From positions 2,027,001-2,091,000 of the forward strand of contig NC_052407.1 of assembly GCF_009389715.1 (NCBI RefSeq): DNA of 64,000 nucleotides, read 5' to 3'. The notes below the pieces were generated by a model, which worked only from the letters and a program-made list of their open reading frames with translations, was not told where the DNA came from and searched no databases. The position numbers and the translations under genes are program-made. Shown here piece by piece: positions 59,555 through 64,000 of this stretch; positions within the stretch are counted from its first letter, which is position 1; every line of letters starts with the position of its first letter. Source of the DNA: Phoenix dactylifera. Lineage: Eukaryota; Streptophyta; Magnoliopsida; Arecales; Arecaceae.

Positions 59555-59815
59555 TAGGCGGGCGCCTCATAGCACACGAGTACAGACACATCCAATAAAA
59601 GCTAAAAATAAAATATTGCAGAGGTAGAAAGTTTTGGACAACTCTCCACCCTGCGTCTATAGAGTACCGCCTGAATGACTAGCCACGTAAAAGACCATCC
59701 AATTTGCGGCCTCATTGACTTTTCTATAAATATGTTTGGCCTAAAAGGTCTCTCCATTTCTGCCCATGGCCCAAATGTCTCGGACCAAGAATTTGCATAT
59801 AACTTTTTAAGAAGC
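59520..59815 (-). mobile_element. LINE 3' end, truncated
   Basis: Starts with 32 T (the poly-A tail of a minus-strand insertion). The sequence beyond shares landmarks with the fragment at 30979 (GCCTCATTGACTTTTCTATAAATATG versus GCCTCATTAATCTTTTTGTATGCATG). It lies tail to tail with the plus-strand LINE. Confidence 0.65.
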
Positions 59816-60977
59816 ACATTGAGTCCATGTATATTTTGACTTTTTATTTTAGATACAGAAATAAGAAAGTATATCTAATGCATGGTCACAATCCTACTAA
59901 TTATGAAATATGTAAAACTGAAGAAAAAAAATTATTATATTGTATTACTAGATATTTCGCCATGCATGATGCAGGCGTGCTAGAGGCCTTAGAACAGCTA
60001 AGAACCAATAAAATAAATGGGCTTACGGAGTGCATTAATGGACTATTTGGGAGTAAACAAAACAAGGACACGGTTCTCCAAAGTCTCATGCATGTCCCAA
60101 CTTTTGATTTTTTTTATTTCTTTGGGTACATAAACTTTTGGTTTTAATAATATTAGGTCTGACAAGCTGTCAGCTTGATTGAACATGGGCCGAATAAATA
60201 GATTTGGGTGGATATCTTTTAAAGCCGGTTCGATTTTGGCTAATCCCCACTCAAAGGGCTCCCTAAAGGTGACTGGTTGGGAACATGCCGGCTTCTAGAC
60301 CTAACATAGTTGAATTTTACCCAGTTGTCGTTTCATATGATTTGATTCACTTAAAAAAGAAAAAATAAAAACAGTCTAGAGAGAGTGACCGACGGAAGTC
60401 ATGGGCTTTTGGGATGTAGGCTGCATTTTAGCTAGTTTCATTCTTTATTAATTTATTGCTGTCGTATATCTTAATTTTTTTCTAAATTTATGATGATTAT
60501 CATAATATCTTTGAAGTTAAATTTATTTGTATTGGCTCTGATCATGTTTTCCTTTTTTTTCAGTTATAGGTGAGGTTAATGAATGAAAAGTTAAATTGGT
60601 TGGTGAGTGATTATGGATTTATGTTAAATAAATGCATTAGTATATGACAATATTTTCAACGCTCGACTAGACTAGAGGCAAATCTAACCCAATCTAACTC
60701 ATTGCTACTTCTAATCCACATGAATTCCTTAACTGAAAGAAATTTATGATAGAGGGTCATGATCATTGATAAAGGAAATTAACCAAATATCTAGTGAAAG
60801 CATTTGTAGAAAGAATGCTTGCAAGTCCTTTAAAAATATTAATCTTTTAAATACCTTTTAGAACATTGTGTACAAATAAACAAATCGATAAAGCATATTC
60901 CAATTGGAATTTAAAATTAGCAATGTAATGCCATCTTTTGAACATTTTAATTGAAATTAAAAATAAATTTTGAAAGA
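59816..60977. other. Intergenic, nothing recognised
   Basis: AT-rich. The 106-residue open frame at 59827-60147 has a run like ..AMHDAGVLEALEQLRTNKI.. but no family I can name. Confidence 0.45.
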
Positions 60978-61070
60978 GTGAGGATAACTCAGTTAGGAAA
61001 GCGTTGGATTGAAAAATCAATACAACATTGGACTGAAGAAATGAAGGTCACGTGTCTTCTTTATATCCAT
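60978..61070 (+). pseudogene. tRNA-Phe-like relic, internally duplicated
   Basis: GAGGATAACTCAGTTAGGAA is close to the D-arm and A box of plant tRNA-Phe. It is followed by an anticodon stem-loop TTGGATTGAAAAATCAA with GAA in a 7-base loop. After a short spacer a second anticodon arm (TTGGACTGAAGAAATGAA) leads into a variable loop and a decayed T arm (GGTCACGTGTC...). Two tRNA-Phe-like pieces have been joined. The T arm lacks a usable GGTTCGA, so it is not a working tRNA. It might be the head of a tRNA-derived SINE. Confidence 0.6.
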
Positions 61071-64000
61071 TGTAAATTTTAGATTTTGTTTCGTTTCTTC
61101 TTGTTGCCATTTTTGTTGACTGTGTAGCACCATTGATGATGTGACAAAGATCATTTAGACTGTTTAATGAAAATCATTATACACATTAACAATTCTGTGA
61201 AAGCCAAATGCTTTTCATTTTCTGCTATTATTCTTCATCCACTTTCTCATATCTACGAGAGAGTTAACATAAAAAAAATTAGCTCATCACAAAGAACATG
61301 AAATTTACAAAACTCTTACTATAGAAAGATTAGCTTTATTTGAAAAGTTATATAATGCCATACCTGCTAATGCTACTTTATTGGTCATATCCAATATCCC
61401 ATTTTTTAAAGGTATTAAATAGCCTAATCCTATCCAAAAAAAAATGTCATGCCCCTAAGATCCTATCCAAAAAAATGTCATGGTGGATCTATAGATTAAA
61501 TTTGAAAAAAAAAAAGTTTGACAATGAGTAATGCATCTTCAATTTTTTTTTTGTATTAATGTCATTAAAGTGCTGAAAAAAGAATTTGATATCATGAGAT
61601 TAAGAGAAAACGCAATAATTATGAATTCTTAACTTTATTTCTACTATAAGTTATAACTCTTATGAAATCATGTCATAAGTGCTCCACATATATCATGTTA
61701 TAACTATTTTACAAACATCTTTATCATCATGGATGCATGTACAAGTCTTATTTCCCCTTTTAAAGTGGTAGAAAAATCAATCCTAAATTGGCCTATATTA
61801 GTGTTGTACAAGTTTAAAGAGAAGATAAATCCTACAAACAAGATTTAAGCCAATATTACTATTAGGCACAATAAATCGAGAATACAAACCAATAATTGTG
61901 ATGAACATATCTAGAATTCCGAATGACCCAAAATTAATCAAGTATGAATAGTTTAATCTTAAGGTTGCATTTTAAAGAACTATGTTTGGTTCATGTCAAG
62001 ACTAATCAAAAACTTTTTAATTGTAAAAAATTTATAGACTCAGATGATGTGAAATTAAACCACTATGTTATAATATCAAGCTAAATAGTTATACATCTGT
62101 GTGTAACAATATGAACCAATTTTTAATTGTGTGCAGAATCTCAATTCAGTCGTAATGGAAGCTACTCCAAAAGGGGTGATCTTGATTGAAGCAAATCTCC
62201 TCACAAACTATAGTTGCATTCAAAATAATGTACTGTAAAAATATTTTGAGATGGGCCAGTGCAGATATATATATAGTACTCTATGCCTCACATATGCTTC
62301 TTGCTCCTGTTAAAACTAAAATTTTGTTCTAACTGAAAGCAAATTTTAAATGCACTAACTACTATAGATGTTGCTTAACCTACAAAAACAAACTCATCAT
62401 GCTCCATCGTGGTTTATCTCGATTGACAATACGATCCATTTTGTTTGAATCAGAGATAGATTTCTATACATCGCATGCCGTCAATTCTGTTTGAATTGGA
62501 GGAAGATTTTTATGCACCACAATTGTGTACTTGTTTTCCTACTACCATAAACTCCAACGAAGGAAAGGATGTGAATTTGAGTACGATATCCAACTCTTTC
62601 TTTCCTCCTCATGATTTTGTATGTGTTTAAGAGAACAACTTTTTAGTTTTAACTGGTGATTGAAGTCTGAAAAGAGATTTTGTGATGCCATAGAGGTTTT
62701 GGATATGCAGCAACTTGCTAATCTTGTATCTATTATGATTTTTTTGCAAATAGATTTTGCTTTTGCTCTCTCCTTATATTTTAGTGCAAGAAAAATCGAG
62801 GAATAAGAGACATAATGTGGCATGAAAGTTGGATCTGCAGGACAGCAAGGCTAGCATTTATATGGCTCCTGTCACATTAGATAATGCCAATCATGGATCC
62901 ATACATTCTAAATCCAAAAACATACTTATCAAACTATACTGAAAATTGATGACACATAAAAAATCCAATAAACTATCAAAATAGTTAGCCCAATCTTCAA
63001 GCAAATGTTACATGTATGTGTATGCATGAATGGTTAACTTTTAAAGGATGTATGTGAGCTTTATCGGTCTAAAATGAGTTGGAATTTGTAGCACTCTTCT
63101 TTTTTTTTCAATTAAATTCCTCGTCGTAGCCTAATTCAAGCCAAAAAAGACAAGTAAATCCACAGTCAGGTTCTCACTTGATGGATTAGTCAAACCTAAC
63201 TAATTTCATCTTGTTTCACACTACATCTAACTGATTGTGATCTAAAAACCAACAAAGTAAGGAAGGTATAGACTGAAACACCTAGGGTGCAGACCAAATG
63301 GGATGTGGTCTAGGTCTAAAAGAGTAAAAATTATTGGCCTATAACGAGACCTTTATGGATTGGAATCCAAGGAGGATAGCTACACCCATATTCCTACTAT
63401 CCATAATGTGAGAGGAGGAATAGCATTACTTATCATGTATAGTAGTAGTTAGCCATATTGCAAATAATAGCAAGAACATATGTTCAAGAGAAGTAGTTGC
63501 ACCATCTTACCAATTACAGGAAGCAAATATCAAATTATAATGTCGAGAAAAAGGCCTTTCGATCCAGAACATATAAATAAATCCTAATTTATCTTTATTA
63601 TCTTTGCATTAGTTTTACTTTATCTTACACTTTATTTACCAATATGACTCTATCTTAGAAATAGTGTTAACTTAGATCTCTTCTATCATAGCCTAGGCTA
63701 CACACTATTTCTATCTAAAACTATCTTTTCTCATTAGTGATATGATGATTGTGAAAATCCTTAAAGATCGAGGTATCTAGACTCATACTACTCTTGTATC
63801 CTCCTTTTGATTACTTTCTTGCCAACTATTCTAATGCTAATATATACTTGTGGATCTATCTATTCCTTACTATTAGACTTGTCATGCAGCTTCTCTGATA
63901 GACCCGCCAAGAAACAAGTTTCTTTGGCTATCTGGAGAGAACAGCAGGCAAACCACATCTATAAAGGTGTCATTTCATTTATGGCTGAAGTTAGATCAAT
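61071..64000. other. Intergenic, nothing recognised
   Basis: AT-rich to the window end. The open frames are all under about 95 codons and show no family resemblance. No bounded repeat found. Confidence 0.45.

Noticed and set aside
61071..64000. Possible gene near the right edge
   Set aside because: Only short frames are present and none has a recognisable motif or exon chain.

Overview
The window is plant nuclear DNA. It has small intron-rich genes in AT-rich sequence, GT-AG introns, LTR retrotransposons, LINEs, CACTA and Harbinger-like elements, and two plant-typical gene families. The make-up fits a monocot, possibly a palm, but the species cannot be fixed from sequence alone. There is nothing prokaryotic and no CRISPR.

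Positions 1-14300 are a decayed cluster of jacalin-related lectin (JRL) genes. Three copies of a ~1.1 kb direct repeat (1-1098, 3430-4526, 9405-10077) lie here; two of them lead into the same broken JRL half-domain. A two-domain JRL copy (6533-8775) has good splice sites but two frameshifts. A single-domain copy with a predicted signal peptide (12801-14294) is broken by a frameshift and a 7-bp duplication. MITEs and a GC-rich LTR-like insertion lie between them.

Positions 17361-28055 carry the one JRL gene that reads through cleanly. It has seven coding exons for 602 residues in three jacalin domains, the layout of jacalin-related lectin 3 (Arabidopsis JAL3 type). Its ATG appears to be the last three bases of the first exon. 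Intron 5 holds a SINE-like element, a GTACCGGT-rich patch and a foldback element with a 148-bp hairpin.

Positions 28056-38064 are intergenic, with a LINE 3' end, a complete non-autonomous CACTA element (TSD CAC), a Harbinger-like MITE (TSD TTA) and a TRIM (TSD GTCAT).

Positions 38070-48661 are one 10.6 kb Ty3/gypsy element, Tat-like in layout, inserted on the minus strand with a perfect 5-bp TSD (GCATA) and nearly identical 745-bp LTRs. It keeps gag, protease and the N-terminal part of reverse transcriptase, but lacks RNase H and integrase. In their place are two nested tandem arrays and a three-exon extra gene on the opposite strand with its own TATA box. Three in-frame stops interrupt its genes.

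Positions 50656-53975 are a complete five-exon cytokinin oxidase/dehydrogenase gene (538 aa). The rest of the window (54-64 kb) is AT-rich intergenic DNA with LINE fragments, an AT-expanded MITE and a tRNA-Phe-like relic. The two intact genes, a lectin and a cytokinin-degrading enzyme, have no evident functional link.
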